Of a stretch of DNA of 64,000 nt, positions 1 to 9,128 are shown piece after piece. The stretch spans positions 124,001 through 188,000 of the forward strand of contig NZ_CP042288.1 in assembly GCF_022559625.1 (NCBI RefSeq). Reading direction: 5' to 3'. Position numbers and translations under genes: made by a program. The stretch's first letter is position 1; every line of letters begins with the position of its first letter. The notes below the pieces were generated by a model. That model saw nothing but the letters and a program-made list of their open reading frames with translations. It made no database searches and was not told the origin of the DNA. The stretch is from Aquisalinus flavus (lineage in GTDB: Bacteria; Pseudomonadota; Alphaproteobacteria; Caulobacterales; Parvularculaceae).

Positions 1-1620
1 GCCGCGGGCGCCCCAGCGCCGCTCAGGGCAGTGATAGGGATCGAACGACATGTCGAACAGCCGGTCCATGACCGAGGCGAGGGTCAGCTTGATCAGCGTG
101 CCATCCATCCGCTTGTAGGCGATGCGGCAAGCCTGCTCTTCTTCCTCGAAAATATGAAGAAGCTCTGCGGCGAGCGCCGGCCCGTCCGGTCCCGCATCAG
201 CGACAAGCTGTCGGCTGACCCGCATCAGGTCGCGGAAGGCGGTCTTCAGCCGCGCATCGCGCGACGGCGTCGAATAGGATTCCCATGTGCCATAGGTGCC
301 GTAGATATTCGGCGGCAGCCGGCCCGGATGATCCATCAGATGCAGCTTGTCGCGGACGGCCTGGTCGACGGCGACGCGGCGGGCACGCACGTCGGAACAC
401 AGCCCCTGCAGCGCGGCGCGCATCTCATAGCTCGGATCGAACTGGTGGTCCTGGGCGGCGAGCGCGTAGCGCACATAATCGTAATACTGCATCGTGCGGC
501 CCTGCCAGACGAACTCACTGTTCTGCCAGTCGGTAACCGGGTGCTCGCCATTGCCGTAATACTGGACCAGCGAATAGCCGGGCAGGCCGTCATTACTGGC
601 TGCCTCGATACGGCCGCCGACATAGGTGCCGTCCTCGGTCAGCGTTGCCCCGACAAGGCGGATCGGGCGCCAGGCCTTGATGCCGCCGCCATGGTTCGGT
701 CCGGTGCGCAAGAAGTTCGGACCATAGAGCGTGCGCGTGACGCTCATATCCGGATGCGACGCGACGATCAGCGCCCGGCCGTCCTTGGTGACTTCATAGA
801 TCAGGCCGACATGGCCGAACACGTCATAGGCGATAGAGCCGGGCACGACGTGATCGCGCGAAATCTCGACGGGAAAGAAATCGTCATGGGTGCGCGAGCC
901 GTCCCGTTCCGGATGGGTTCGGAACATCGCGGTCGATACCTCGCCGCCGATACGCTGCAGAAAGGTCGGCGCATGGATCGGCCCGCTGCGTTCGGAGTCG
1001 ATGACGACGCGCCGGTCGATGATGATATTGCCGCTATCCGAATAGCGCAGGTCCTGCCGCGACCCGTCGGCCGTCGCCACGACATGCTGATAGGAGAAGG
1101 GCAGGCCGTTTTTCCACGCATAATAGGCGCGCAGGAAATAGGCCATGTCTGCGCAATCGCCGAGATAGATGATCTCGGACGACAGGTCGCGATACGGGTT
1201 GGCCGGATCGCGGATGCATTCGTCGAGGGTCGAACATTGCGTGCGGCCGATGGCGGTGACGAAAGCCTGATAGCCGCGTTCGTCGTTTGCATCCCATTCG
1301 GTCTTGTAGATATGCCAGTAATCCGTCGTGTTCCGCGCCGGCGGGATCAGCGCCATCAGCTCGTCAGTGTCGCCGCCGAAGAGTTGTTCCGCCGGTTTGA
1401 TTTCGTTGCTGATGATGCGGTTCGGGTTGATCGACGCCGGTTCCGGCGTGGCAGCGGGGCCGGAGGCAGGCACCGGCACCGGTGACGCGGCCGGTGTCCC
1501 TTCAGCGGGCAGCAAGGGCGGGAAATCGAAATCGTCGGCCTGGTCGGATTGGGCATAGGAGAAGGCGAGCGTCGCCGTGGCGAGGCAGGCAAGTCCCGTT
1601 AACAGCCGTTTCAATATCAC
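1..1620 (-). CDS. Exported protein of unknown function, possible papain-like (NlpC/CHAP-like) fold, 3' end cut by window edge
   Basis: The frame is open from about 1620 down to base 1, so the C-terminus lies outside the window. Two starts are possible: GTG at 1618-1620, or TTG at 1612-1614, which has a GAGAG sequence just upstream. The N-terminus is a typical signal peptide (KRLL, hydrophobic stretch, AFSYAQ), followed by a Pro/Ala-rich linker at residues 30-65. The mature part has a GDCADMAYFLRAYYAW segment (Cys near 154) and, further on, a FGHVGLIYEV segment. A Cys followed by a His before a beta-strand recalls NlpC/P60, CHAP or transglutaminase-like cysteine peptidases, but this is inference. 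I do not recognise the family. The gene lies upstream of gluQ on the same strand and is probably transcribed separately. Confidence 0.7.
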   Translation of the reverse strand, partial: MILKRLLTGLACLATATLAFSYAQSDQADDFDFPPLLPAEGTPAASPVPVPASGPAATPEPASINPNRIISNEIKPAEQLFGGDTDELMALIPPARNTTDYWHIYKTEWDANDERGYQAFVTAIGRTQCSTLDECIRDPANPYRDLSSEIIYLGDCADMAYFLRAYYAWKNGLPFSYQHVVATADGSRQDLRYSDSGNIIIDRRVVIDSERSGPIHAPTFLQRIGGEVSTAMFRTHPERDGSRTHDDFFPVEISRDHVVPGSIAYDVFGHVGLIYEVTKDGRALIVASHPDMSVTRTLYGPNFLRTGPNHGGGIKAWRPIRLVGATLTEDGTYVGGRIEAASNDGLPGYSLVQYYGNGEHPVTDWQNSEFVWQGRTMQYYDYVRYALAAQDHQFDPSYEMRAALQGLCSDVRARRVAVDQAVRDKLHLMDHPGRLPPNIYGTYGTWESYSTPSRDARLKTAFRDLMRVSRQLVADAGPDGPALAAELLHIFEEEEQACRIAYKRMDGTLIKLTLASVMDRLFDMSFDPYHCPERRWGARG

Positions 1621-1705
1621 TCTCAAGCCCCCAAAGCCCGCGACATGGTTACCCAACACTCGCCATGTGTAACGGTTCTGGCAAGGGCGGGTAAGCCCGC
1701 ACTGC

Positions 1706-1727
1706 AAAAAATGGCCCTGTGTGGCCT
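1706..1727 (-). terminator. Weak terminator-like hairpin after gluQ
   Basis: Read on the minus strand, two GGCC blocks (1723-1726 and 1713-1716) flank a 6-nt loop and are followed by T6. The stem is only 4 bp, so this is a weak call. It sits just downstream of the gluQ stop codon. Confidence 0.3.
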
Positions 1728-1749
1728 GAAATCCCCGTGATTGCGGACT

Positions 1750-2619
1750 TCAGATCGAGAACCAGGCCTGCCTGATGGTTGCCGGGGTCTCGCCCCCCTC
1801 GCGCAGCGCGCGAATCGTCAGCGAGCGGTCTCGCTTGGAGAATTTCCGGCCGTCCGGCCCGGTCAGCAGGCGGTGATGGCGATAGACCGGCTCGGGAAGC
1901 CCGAGCAGGCGCTGGATCAGCCGGTGCAGATGGGTGGAAAAGAACAGATCCTGGCCGCGGATCACATGGGTGATCCCCTGCAGGGCGTCATCATGGGTGC
2001 AGGCGAGGTGATAGCTGGTGCCGATATCCTTGCGCGCGACGATCACGTCGCCGAAGATTTCCGGGGTGGCGTGGATTTCGCCGGTCTCGCCGGTCGGGCC
2101 TGCCCCTTCTTCGACGAAGGACAGCAAATCGAAATCATCCCCCAGATGCTGGCGTACCGCGTCCATTGACAGGCGCCAGGCGAAGGGCTCACCCGCCGCG
2201 AGTTTTTCGTCTTCCATGTCTGCCGATAGCGGCCCGCCCGTGAAGACCGGGCCTTCCGGGCCGTCGGCACCAAGATGCGGGGCGCGGGTAATCTCCCCGG
2301 CGATCTCCTTGCGGGTGCGAAAACAGCGGTAGACGAGGTTTTTCTCGATCAGCGGGGCGAGGGCGGTCTCATACTCTTCAAGATGCTGCGACTGGATGCG
2401 CACCGGTTCTTCCCAGTCGAGTCCGAGCCAGGCGAGATCGTCCAGCATGGCGGTTGTATAGTCGGGCAGGCAGCGCGTCCGGTCGATATCCTCGATGCGC
2501 AGGATGAAGCGCCCGCCCGCGGCGCGTGCCGCCTCCCAAACTTGAAGGGCCGCAAAAGCCGTGCCGAGATGGATATGGCCGGTGGGCGAGGGGGCAAAGC
2601 GGGTCACGAAATCGCTCAT
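1750..2619 (-). CDS. gluQ: Glutamyl-Q tRNA(Asp) synthetase
   Basis: A 289-residue class I aminoacyl-tRNA synthetase catalytic domain that activates glutamate and attaches it to queuosine at position 34 of tRNA-Asp. It begins with the GluRS-like FAPSPTGHIHLG motif (HIGH equivalent at residues 15-19) and has a KFSKR motif (KMSKS equivalent) near 259-263. It stops there, without the anticodon-binding domain of true GltX, which matches the usual length of GluQRS. Its ATG overlaps the stop of the upstream CPBP protease gene by 4 bp (ATGA), so the two are probably co-transcribed. Confidence 0.93.
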   Translation of the reverse strand: MSDFVTRFAPSPTGHIHLGTAFAALQVWEAARAAGGRFILRIEDIDRTRCLPDYTTAMLDDLAWLGLDWEEPVRIQSQHLEEYETALAPLIEKNLVYRCFRTRKEIAGEITRAPHLGADGPEGPVFTGGPLSADMEDEKLAAGEPFAWRLSMDAVRQHLGDDFDLLSFVEEGAGPTGETGEIHATPEIFGDVIVARKDIGTSYHLACTHDDALQGITHVIRGQDLFFSTHLHRLIQRLLGLPEPVYRHHRLLTGPDGRKFSKRDRSLTIRALREGGETPATIRQAWFSI

Positions 2620-3107
2620 GCGCCGATGACCTGTTCGCCGCCGAACAGCCCTTTCCAGCCGGTCACTGTCAGCCAGTGCATCAGGATTGCGGGAACAATG
2701 CTCCGTGTCATGACCGTCGCCATGGTGCAGGCAAGGCCCAGTCCGCCAGCGATGATCAGGAATCGTGGATCGAAAAAGACAGGGCGCGCATCCGGCAGGA
2801 TCAGCCAGGCATTTAACGGGTGCCAGAGCACGAACAGGGCAAGCGCTACAGCGCTCCAGATGAAGGCTTGCCCGCGCGGCGCCCAGAGTAGCGGCGCCCG
2901 GAAAACCAGTTCCTCCACAAGGGACGGGATCACCAGCGCAACAAGCGCGACAGCAAGAAGGTCGCTGCCGCCAGGCTGCCAGGCGAGAATGCCGGTTTCC
3001 AGTCCGAACAGCACGGCGATGACGGCAAACAGGAAATAGATCAGCGTGCTGAGCAGCCAGCCGCGCCGGTCAGGCAGGGCGGCAAGGCGCTGAAATACCC
3101 CGGGCAT
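2616..3107 (-). CDS. CPBP-family intramembrane glutamic endopeptidase
   Basis: A 163-residue, very hydrophobic protein of the CPBP (CAAX protease and bacteriocin-processing, Abi) family. The three family motifs are visible: EELVFR at residues 65-70 (EExxxR), FVLWHPLN at 92-99 (FxxxH followed by HxxxN), and a C-terminal MHWLTVTGW histidine. These residues line the intramembrane active site in the Rce1 fold. At 163 residues it is short for the family (often 200-300), so it may be a minimal core. It lies between tldD (3-bp gap) and gluQ (4-bp overlap) in one minus-strand operon. Its substrate is unknown. Confidence 0.8.
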   Translation of the reverse strand: MPGVFQRLAALPDRRGWLLSTLIYFLFAVIAVLFGLETGILAWQPGGSDLLAVALVALVIPSLVEELVFRAPLLWAPRGQAFIWSAVALALFVLWHPLNAWLILPDARPVFFDPRFLIIAGGLGLACTMATVMTRSIVPAILMHWLTVTGWKGLFGGEQVIGA

Positions 3108-3110
3108 GGC

Positions 3111-4529
3111 TTACGCCCCGGCGCCGCCAACGGTCAGCCGGTCGATCTTCAGGCTCGGCTGGCCGACGCCAACGGGCACGCCCTGGCCACCCTTGCCGCA
3201 GACACCGATACCGGGATCGAGGGCGAGGTCATTGCCGATCATCGAGACCTGGTGCAGCACGCTCGGGCCATTGCCGATCAGCGCGACATTCTTCAGCGGG
3301 GCGCCGATCTTGCCATTCTGCACGCGATAGGCCTCGGTGCAGTTGAACACGAACTTGCCCGACGTGATGTCGACCTGGCCACCGGAGAAGTTGACGGCGA
3401 AGATGCCGTCCTTCACCGACGCGATCATCTCTTCCTGCGTATTGTTGCCGGCGAGCATGAACGTGTTCGTCATGCGCGGCATCGGCTGGTATTCATAGCT
3501 TTCGCGGCGGCCATTGCCGGTCGCCTTCATGCCCATCAGCCGGGCATTGAGCCGGTCCTGCATGTAGCCGGTCAGGATGCCGTCCTCGATCAGCGTGGTG
3601 CGCGAGGTCGGCGTGCCTTCATCGTCGACCGTGAGCGAGCCGCGGCGCCGTTCCATGGTGCCGTCATCGATCACGGTGACACCCGGCGCTGCCACGCGCT
3701 GGCCCATCAGCCCGGCAAAGGCGGATGTGCCCTTGCGGTTGAAATCGCCTTCAAGGCCGTGGCCGACGGCTTCGTGCAACAGGACGCCGGTCCAGCCATT
3801 GCCGAGCACGACTTCCATCTCGCCCGCCGGGGCGGCTTCGGCCTCGAGATTGACCAGTGCCTGGCGCAGCGCCTCGTCGACTTGCGGCTTCCATGCGGCC
3901 GGGTCGATATAGGTGGCATAGCCCTGACGCCCGCCAAAGCCGCAGGAGCCGGATTCCTGCCGATCGCCTTCGCCGGCTGTAACAGCGACATTCAGCCGGA
4001 CGAGCGGGCGGACATCGCGTACCAGCTGGCCGCCGGGGCGCATGATCTCCACCACGACCCATTCGCCGGCCAGCGAGCAGGAGACCTGCCGCACGCGGCT
4101 GTCGAGATCGCGGGCATAGGCGTTGATCTCCTCGAGCAGCCGGGTCTTGGTCGCGAAATCGACCTCTTCCAGCGGGTTGGTATCGTCGTAAAGGCGCAGA
4201 TTGGTCTTGGCCGGGCCATCGGCCAGCGTGCCGGTGTGGCCGGAACGAATCGCCTGTACCGATTCAGCGGCGCGGCGCAGCGCCGCTTCCGAGAACTCGG
4301 ATGTATGGGCATAGCCGGTCGTCTCGCCGAGGACTGAGCGCAGGCCAAATCCGGAAGAGACGTCGTAACTGGCCGTTTTCAGCCGGTTATCGTCGAAGAC
4401 GAAGGCTTCCGACTGCGAATATTCGAGATAGAGCTCGCCATCATCGGTCTGGTGCAGGGCGTCATCGAGAATCGCCTGGGTGCGGGAACGGTCGAGGTCG
4501 GTTCGGGAAAAGAAAAAGGAATCTGACAT
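3111..4529 (-). CDS. tldD: TldD/PmbA-family metalloprotease TldD
   Basis: A 472-residue cytoplasmic zinc metalloprotease subunit. It carries the family's HEAVGHGLEGDFN signature (HExxxH at residues 252-257), and the C-terminal half has the expected beta-rich segments (GYMQDRLNARLMGMKATGNGRRESY). TldD partners with TldE/PmbA to degrade unfolded peptides, mature microcins and process antitoxins. No pmbA gene is in this window. Length is usual for the family. tldD sits near the divergent cox operon, an arrangement I associate with alphaproteobacteria. Confidence 0.95.
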   Translation of the reverse strand: MSDSFFFSRTDLDRSRTQAILDDALHQTDDGELYLEYSQSEAFVFDDNRLKTASYDVSSGFGLRSVLGETTGYAHTSEFSEAALRRAAESVQAIRSGHTGTLADGPAKTNLRLYDDTNPLEEVDFATKTRLLEEINAYARDLDSRVRQVSCSLAGEWVVVEIMRPGGQLVRDVRPLVRLNVAVTAGEGDRQESGSCGFGGRQGYATYIDPAAWKPQVDEALRQALVNLEAEAAPAGEMEVVLGNGWTGVLLHEAVGHGLEGDFNRKGTSAFAGLMGQRVAAPGVTVIDDGTMERRRGSLTVDDEGTPTSRTTLIEDGILTGYMQDRLNARLMGMKATGNGRRESYEYQPMPRMTNTFMLAGNNTQEEMIASVKDGIFAVNFSGGQVDITSGKFVFNCTEAYRVQNGKIGAPLKNVALIGNGPSVLHQVSMIGNDLALDPGIGVCGKGGQGVPVGVGQPSLKIDRLTVGGAGA

Positions 4530-4620
4530 CCCTCATATGTGAGCCAAGCACGGGTCGGGCGCAAGAGGCCCGTCACGGGGCGCCTTCACAACCGCCGGAG
4601 ACAGGCGGACAGCAGACAGG

Positions 4621-4648
4621 AAAAAAGGCGACCTCAAAGGCCGCCTTT
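4621..4648 (-). terminator. Rho-independent terminator after the PRC-barrel gene
   Basis: On the minus strand, AAAGGCG (4648-4642) pairs with CGCCTTT (4630-4624), with an inner CCT/AGG pairing, followed by a run of T at 4626-4621. It ends the two-gene unit 5487-4673 before tldD, indicating that tldD has its own promoter. Confidence 0.75.
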
Positions 4649-4672
4649 CATCCCTTGTTCGAAGAGTTGACC

Positions 4673-4975
4673 CTAGCGCTCGACAGCGCGGCCGGAATAC
4701 GCCCGATCGCCCGCCGCGTGGGCGCCCTTGGCGCCGTGGTCGATGACCTGGTCATCCTGTATCTCGAGCCCGTCGACCGGGACGGTCAGGCCCTGATCGA
4801 GCCTGATTGCGGCAACGCGCTTGTCCTCCTTGTCGACCAGCATGTCCTCGATCTTGCCAAGGGTGCGGCCATCCGGCGATACCAGCGGCAGGCCCCGGAT
4901 ATCCTGGTCTTCGTTTTCCAGCTTGTAATTGCCGAGATCGCCCAGCGGGGTCAGGTTTTCATGAATATCTGCCAT
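4673..4975 (-). CDS. PRC-barrel domain protein
   Basis: A 100-residue protein with a PRC-barrel-like core: LPLVSPDGRTLGKIEDMLVDKEDKR resembles the beta-strand pattern that opens PRC barrels in RimM and stand-alone stress-associated PRC proteins. There is no signal peptide. Its ATG overlaps the stop of the upstream membrane-anchored gene (TAATG at 4975), implying translational coupling. Stand-alone PRC proteins are common in alphaproteobacteria; their partners are mostly unknown. The C-terminal tail (about residues 75-100) is polar and probably disordered. Confidence 0.75.
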   Translation of the reverse strand: MADIHENLTPLGDLGNYKLENEDQDIRGLPLVSPDGRTLGKIEDMLVDKEDKRVAAIRLDQGLTVPVDGLEIQDDQVIDHGAKGAHAAGDRAYSGRAVER

Positions 4976-5487
4976 TATGAACGCTCCAGGATTGTTACTT
5001 CGTCGGCCCAGAGATACAGCTGCGTATCCCGCGGCATGTCCTCGATGCGCTCGCCATCGATGCGGCCGTTTTCGACGATGCGAAGCTCGCCCTCGATATC
5101 GATCGTCTGACCGGGATTGATGTCGTAGCGGCCCTCGACCATGGGCTGGTCCGGGCTCGGCACTTGGTCCAGCACGACGAACAGGTCGTTACCGCTGCCA
5201 TCGGCGATCCGGAAGGTGCGATCACCCACGACATCCGTCACATCGACGCCGTCAAATGCCGCATCGCGGCCGTCGAGAGAACTCAGGTCATCGCGCGAGC
5301 GGATCGCCGCAATCGTAGAGATCGTGCCGGTGTCGGCATAGTCGGTTTCCGTTGCCGTTTCGTCCTCTGCGTACTCGTCAGTGCCGCCGGCGAACAGCCA
5401 GAAAGCGAGCAGGGCGAGGATGGCCAGTGCTGCGATCCAGGCCCAGACGGGAAATCCGCCTGTCTTCTTTACGGGTATTTCTGCCAT
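4975..5487 (-). CDS. Membrane-anchored protein of unknown function
   Basis: A 170-residue protein with one N-terminal membrane segment (VWAWIAALAILALLAFWLFAGG, about residues 14-35), an acidic linker (DEYAEDETATETD), then a globular domain exposed outside the membrane. The domain has alternating strands (DVTDVVGDRTFRIADGSG, FVVLDQVPSP, IDIEGELRIVENG), suggesting a small OB-like barrel similar to periplasmic nucleotide- or cation-binding BOF-type proteins. That fold call is inference. It is translationally coupled to the downstream PRC-barrel gene and divergent from the cox operon. Confidence 0.7.
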   Translation of the reverse strand: MAEIPVKKTGGFPVWAWIAALAILALLAFWLFAGGTDEYAEDETATETDYADTGTISTIAAIRSRDDLSSLDGRDAAFDGVDVTDVVGDRTFRIADGSGNDLFVVLDQVPSPDQPMVEGRYDINPGQTIDIEGELRIVENGRIDGERIEDMPRDTQLYLWADEVTILERS

Positions 5488-5668
5488 ATCGGTTTTCTGT
5501 CTCCTGTTTGCTCATTTCCTCTCTCCATCAGCAATGGGGCGCAGGGCGGAAGGGTTCCTGCAAGCGTCAGGATTGTCGGCGGGAAGGGTGATCAACGGCA
5601 GGGCCCGTGCGCCTTCGCCGCAGGTGAAAAGAAGCCTGTTCTTCAGGGAAAAATCCCGGTAAAGGCGC

Positions 5669-5697
5669 TTGATGCGACCATTTATCCAGCGCATAAC
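5669..5697 (+). promoter_or_regulatory. Candidate sigma70-type promoter of the cox operon
   Basis: TTGATG at 5669-5674 and CATAAC at 5692-5697 are separated by 17 bp, about 75 bp upstream of ctaC. The whole stretch 5488-5771 (284 bp) between the divergent genes has no convincing ORF, so it should hold promoters for both directions. Confidence 0.35.
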
Positions 5698-5771
5698 CGG
5701 TGCAATTTATCGAGGGATGGGCGTATAAGGCGCTCATGTTCAGCCAGACTGATTGAAACGGCAGAAACGGA

Positions 5772-6965
5772 ATGAAGTCCGAGATGACAATGACGAATAT
5801 CTTCAAGACCTCCATCGCCACGCTCGCCATGCTGGCCGGCACGACGCTGATGGCCGCTCACGCCCAGGTTCCCACCGACGGGGATCTCGGTTTCCAGCCA
5901 GCCGCAACGCCGCTGGCCGAGGAAGTCCACCAGTTCCACAACCTGGTGCTCCTGCCGATCATTACCTTTATCAGCCTGTTCGTTCTGGCGCTGCTGATCT
6001 GGGTCATCGTGCGCTATAACCGCCGCGCTAACCCGGTCGCGCACAAGTTCTCGCACAACACGACGGTCGAGGTGCTGTGGACGCTCATTCCGATTTTCAT
6101 CCTCGCCTATATCGCGGTCTTCTCCTTCGATCTGCTGTACAAGGAAGGCGTTCTGCCGGATGGCCGGAAGGTCAGCTATGTCAGCGACGGCACGTCCACG
6201 GCCTATGCGTTCGAGAACGACTTCCAGGAAAACCGCATGGTTACCAATGCGCGGCACATGGAAATCTATGTCACGACGCCGGCTGGCGAGCGCAGCAAGC
6301 TGGACGGCGAAGCCTACACGCTTGAAGGCCTCGGTACGCCCGAAGTGCTTGTCAGCCTCGACAGTGCCCCGGCAGCCGGCTCCGAGATCACCGTCGTCGG
6401 TGGCCGCTCGCGCATCGGCCGCGGCAAGTTCCTCGACCTGTTCGGTGAGGACAATTCCGAAATCGCGACCCGCCCGACCCTGACCATCAAGGCGACCGGC
6501 TATCAGTGGGGCTGGAACTATGCCTATCCCGACTATGGCGATTTCGAATTCGACGCGCTGCTGGCGCAGAAAGATGACCTCGACGACTCCTCCCTGTATC
6601 TGCTGGCGGCAACCAATGACATTGTCGTGCCGGCCGGGGAGACCGTTCGCATCATCACGACGGCGCGCGACGTCATCCACTCCTGGGCGATGCCGGCCTT
6701 CACGCTGAAGATCGATGCCGTGCCGGGCCGCCTGAACGAGACCTGGTTCCGCGCACCGCAGACGCCGGGCACGACCTATTACGGCCAGTGCTCTGAAATC
6801 TGTGGCAAGGATCACGCCTATATGCCGATCGGCCTGCGGGTCGTCTCCGATGCCGAGTTCGAGGCGTGGGTCGACGAGCAGCGCGCGCTTGCCGGCATGG
6901 ACCCGTATTTTGACGATGAAACAAGACTTGCCGACGCTGCCGACAACAGCGACGCGGCTCAGTAG
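5772..6965 (+). CDS. ctaC: Cytochrome c oxidase subunit II with an unusual insertion
   Basis: Subunit II of the aa3-type oxidase, which accepts electrons from cytochrome c through the CuA centre. Layout: signal peptide (to about residue 31), two membrane helices (about 57-82 and 99-121), then the periplasmic cupredoxin domain. CuA ligands are present: His303, Cys340, Cys344, His348, Met351, with Glu342 between the cysteines. The protein is 397 residues, about 100 longer than usual. The extra residues lie between helix 2 and the conserved ATGYQWGWNYAYPD stretch (about 127-236) and include TPAGERSKLDGEAYTLEGLG and GGRSRIGRGKFLDLFGED. The frame is open throughout, so it is a real insertion rather than an artefact of start choice. 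Alternative starts are the ATGs at 5784 and 5790. Confidence 0.95.
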   Translation: MKSEMTMTNIFKTSIATLAMLAGTTLMAAHAQVPTDGDLGFQPAATPLAEEVHQFHNLVLLPIITFISLFVLALLIWVIVRYNRRANPVAHKFSHNTTVEVLWTLIPIFILAYIAVFSFDLLYKEGVLPDGRKVSYVSDGTSTAYAFENDFQENRMVTNARHMEIYVTTPAGERSKLDGEAYTLEGLGTPEVLVSLDSAPAAGSEITVVGGRSRIGRGKFLDLFGEDNSEIATRPTLTIKATGYQWGWNYAYPDYGDFEFDALLAQKDDLDDSSLYLLAATNDIVVPAGETVRIITTARDVIHSWAMPAFTLKIDAVPGRLNETWFRAPQTPGTTYYGQCSEICGKDHAYMPIGLRVVSDAEFEAWVDEQRALAGMDPYFDDETRLADAADNSDAAQ

Positions 6966-6987
6966 GAAGACAAGAGGGTAAGCTATC

Positions 6988-8643
6988 ATGGCTGATGCTG
7001 CACACACCGACGCTCACGCGGCCGACCACGACCACAAGCCGTCATTCTTCGTCCGTTGGTTCTATTCGACCAACCACAAGGATATCGGCACGCTGTATCT
7101 GATCTTCGCCATCCTGGCCGGCCTTATCGGCGGTGCCATGTCCGGCATGATGCGGATCGAGCTGATGGAGCCGGGGGTTACGTTCCTGACCAGCTTCACC
7201 GATCAGAGCCTGCCGCCTGCGGCACAGCTCGATGCGGCCAAGAACTTCTACAACATGCTGATCACCTATCACGGCCTGATCATGATCTTCTTCATGGTCA
7301 TGCCGGCGCTGATCGGCGGGTTCGGCAACTGGTTCGTGCCGATCATGATCGGCGCGCCGGACATGGCGTTCCCGCGCATGAACAACATCTCGTTCTGGCT
7401 CTATGGCGCCTCCGCCTTCCTGCTGACCCTGTCGATGTTCGTGCCGGGTTATGCCGGCCAGCTCGGCTTTGCCGGTGGCTGGGTGCTGTATCCGCCGCTG
7501 TCGACGACCGGCTCGCCCGGTCCGGCGATGGACCTGCTGATCGTGTCGCTGCACCTTGCAGGTGCCTCCTCGATCCTCGGTGCGATCAACTTCATCACCA
7601 CGATCTTCAACATGCGCGCCCCGGGCATGACGCTGCACAAGATGCCGCTGTTCGCCTGGTCGGTGCTGGTCACGGCCTTCCTGCTGGTCCTGTCGCTGCC
7701 TGTCCTGGCCGGTGCCATCACCATGCTGCTGACCGATCGTATGTTCGGCACGACCTTCTTCGATGCTGCCGGCGGCGGTGATCCGATTTTGTACCAGCAC
7801 CTGTTCTGGTTCTTCGGTCACCCCGAGGTGTACATCCTGATCCTGCCGGCCTTCGGCATCATCTCGCATATCGTGTCGACCTTCTCCAACAAGCCGGTCT
7901 TCGGCTATATGGCGATGGCCTATGCGATGGTCGCGATCGGCTTCGTCGGCTTCATCGTGTGGGCGCACCACATGTACACCGTCGGCCTGTCGGTCGACAT
8001 GAAAGCCTATTTCGTCGCGGCGACCATGGTCATCGCGGTGCCCACCGGCGTGAAGATCTTCTCCTGGATCGCCACGATGTGGGGCGGCTCGATCTCCTTC
8101 AAGACGCCGATGCTGTGGGCGATCGGCTTCATCTTCCTGTTCACCGTCGGCGGTGTCACGGGTGTCGTCCTCGCCAATGCCGGCATCGACCACACCCTGC
8201 ACGATACCTATTATGTCGTTGCGCACTTCCACTACGTGCTCTCGCTCGGCGCCGTCTTCGCGATCTTCGCGGGCTGGTACTACTGGTTCGAGAAGATGTT
8301 CGGCGTGAAGTATAACGAGATCATCGGTGCGGCTCACTTCTGGGTCATGTTCATCGGTGTGAACCTGATCTTCTTCCCGCAGCACTTCCTCGGCCTGCAG
8401 GGCATGCCGCGCCGCTATATCGACTATGCGGAAGGGTTTTCCACCTGGAACTACTGGTCGACGATCGGTTACTTCATCATGGCCTTCGGTATCCTGATCT
8501 GGGCCGTTGGCGTTGCCGAAGCGTTCCTGCGCCGCCGCCAGGGGGAAGCCAATCCGTGGGGCGAAGGGGCCACCACGCTGGAATGGACGCTGCCCTCGCC
8601 GCCGCCATTCCACCAGTTCAACGAGCTGCCCAAAGTCAAGTAA
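6988..8643 (+). CDS. ctaD: Cytochrome c oxidase subunit I
   Basis: The 551-residue catalytic subunit of a type A haem-copper oxidase; 12 membrane helices are expected. Diagnostic motifs are visible: YHGLIMIFF (low-spin haem ligand His), [14 protein letters not shown] (CuB His cross-linked to Tyr, plus the Glu of the D-channel region), AHHMYTVG (two CuB histidines) and [13 protein letters not shown] (haem ligands). It follows ctaC by 22 bp with a GAGGG-type ribosome-binding site, and a strong terminator closes the pair. Confidence 0.97.
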   Translation: MADAAHTDAHAADHDHKPSFFVRWFYSTNHKDIGTLYLIFAILAGLIGGAMSGMMRIELMEPGVTFLTSFTDQSLPPAAQLDAAKNFYNMLITYHGLIMIFFMVMPALIGGFGNWFVPIMIGAPDMAFPRMNNISFWLYGASAFLLTLSMFVPGYAGQLGFAGGWVLYPPLSTTGSPGPAMDLLIVSLHLAGASSILGAINFITTIFNMRAPGMTLHKMPLFAWSVLVTAFLLVLSLPVLAGAITMLLTDRMFGTTFFDAAGGGDPILYQHLFWFFGHPEVYILILPAFGIISHIVSTFSNKPVFGYMAMAYAMVAIGFVGFIVWAHHMYTVGLSVDMKAYFVAATMVIAVPTGVKIFSWIATMWGGSISFKTPMLWAIGFIFLFTVGGVTGVVLANAGIDHTLHDTYYVVAHFHYVLSLGAVFAIFAGWYYWFEKMFGVKYNEIIGAAHFWVMFIGVNLIFFPQHFLGLQGMPRRYIDYAEGFSTWNYWSTIGYFIMAFGILIWAVGVAEAFLRRRQGEANPWGEGATTLEWTLPSPPPFHQFNELPKVK

Positions 8644-8670
8644 GGCTGGCTCCTCGATCAAGACCACGGA

Positions 8671-8698
8671 AAGCCGGGCAGCGATGCCCGGCTTTTTT
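8671..8698 (+). terminator. Rho-independent terminator after ctaD
   Basis: AAGCCGGGCA (8671-8680) pairs with TGCCCGGCTT (8685-8694) across a 4-nt loop and is followed by a T run to 8698. Readthrough or a further promoter must serve ctaB and the assembly genes downstream. Confidence 0.9.
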
Positions 8699-8796
8699 CA
8701 TGGCGCCAGGCCGGCACGCGCGAACCAAGCCACATGGCAGGCGTTCTGTCTGGCGCGCCGGAGATCATCCGGCTGCGACAGACAGGAGTTTCCGCG

Positions 8797-9060
8797 ATGA
8801 CCGTACAACCCACCTTCACGCTCGACGAAGCGATTACCGCCCAGAAGACCCTCCGCCGGGAGCTCAATCTCGGCGAGGAGACATTCGAGATTCCTGAATT
8901 TGTCGGCATGATTTCCGACGAAATCGAGAAATTGCATTCAGCCGGACGCTCGGACACCGATATTGCCGATATCATCAATGCAGCGACCGGCAAGGCCGTA
9001 ACGGCCAGTGATATCGCGGAACATTTCAGTGAAGCACAGGCTCAGCGCCGCCCTGTCTGA
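8797..9060 (+). CDS. Small helical protein of unknown function
   Basis: An 87-residue soluble protein, predicted mostly helical ([54 protein letters not shown]). The ATG at 8797 is chosen because AGGAG lies 8 bp upstream (8784-8788); a longer frame from 8734 would bury that site. The region [26 protein letters not shown] looks like a helix-turn-helix-sized repeat, but I cannot assign a family. It sits between the ctaD terminator and ctaB, so it may be co-expressed with the cox assembly genes without being part of oxidase. Confidence 0.7.
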   Translation: MTVQPTFTLDEAITAQKTLRRELNLGEETFEIPEFVGMISDEIEKLHSAGRSDTDIADIINAATGKAVTASDIAEHFSEAQAQRRPV

Positions 9061-9128
9061 CGGCAAGCGGCGCAGGGCCGCAGCCATTGCCGTCCGTTGG
9101 CATATTGTCTCGAACGCCAAGGCGTTCT

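Noticed and set aside
31-1485. Long plus-strand frame of 484 codons
   Set aside because: It is antisense to a minus-strand frame with a signal peptide, normal codon use and Cys/His motifs; the plus-strand product is Arg/Ala/Asp-rich low-complexity, typical of a shadow frame in GC-rich DNA.
5512-5694. Small minus-strand frame upstream of ctaC
   Set aside because: No ribosome-binding site, and it covers the probable cox promoter.
7042-8667. 541-codon minus-strand frame
   Set aside because: It is the exact antisense of ctaD, rich in Asp/Arg/His/Gln and without hydrophobic core; a codon-bias shadow.
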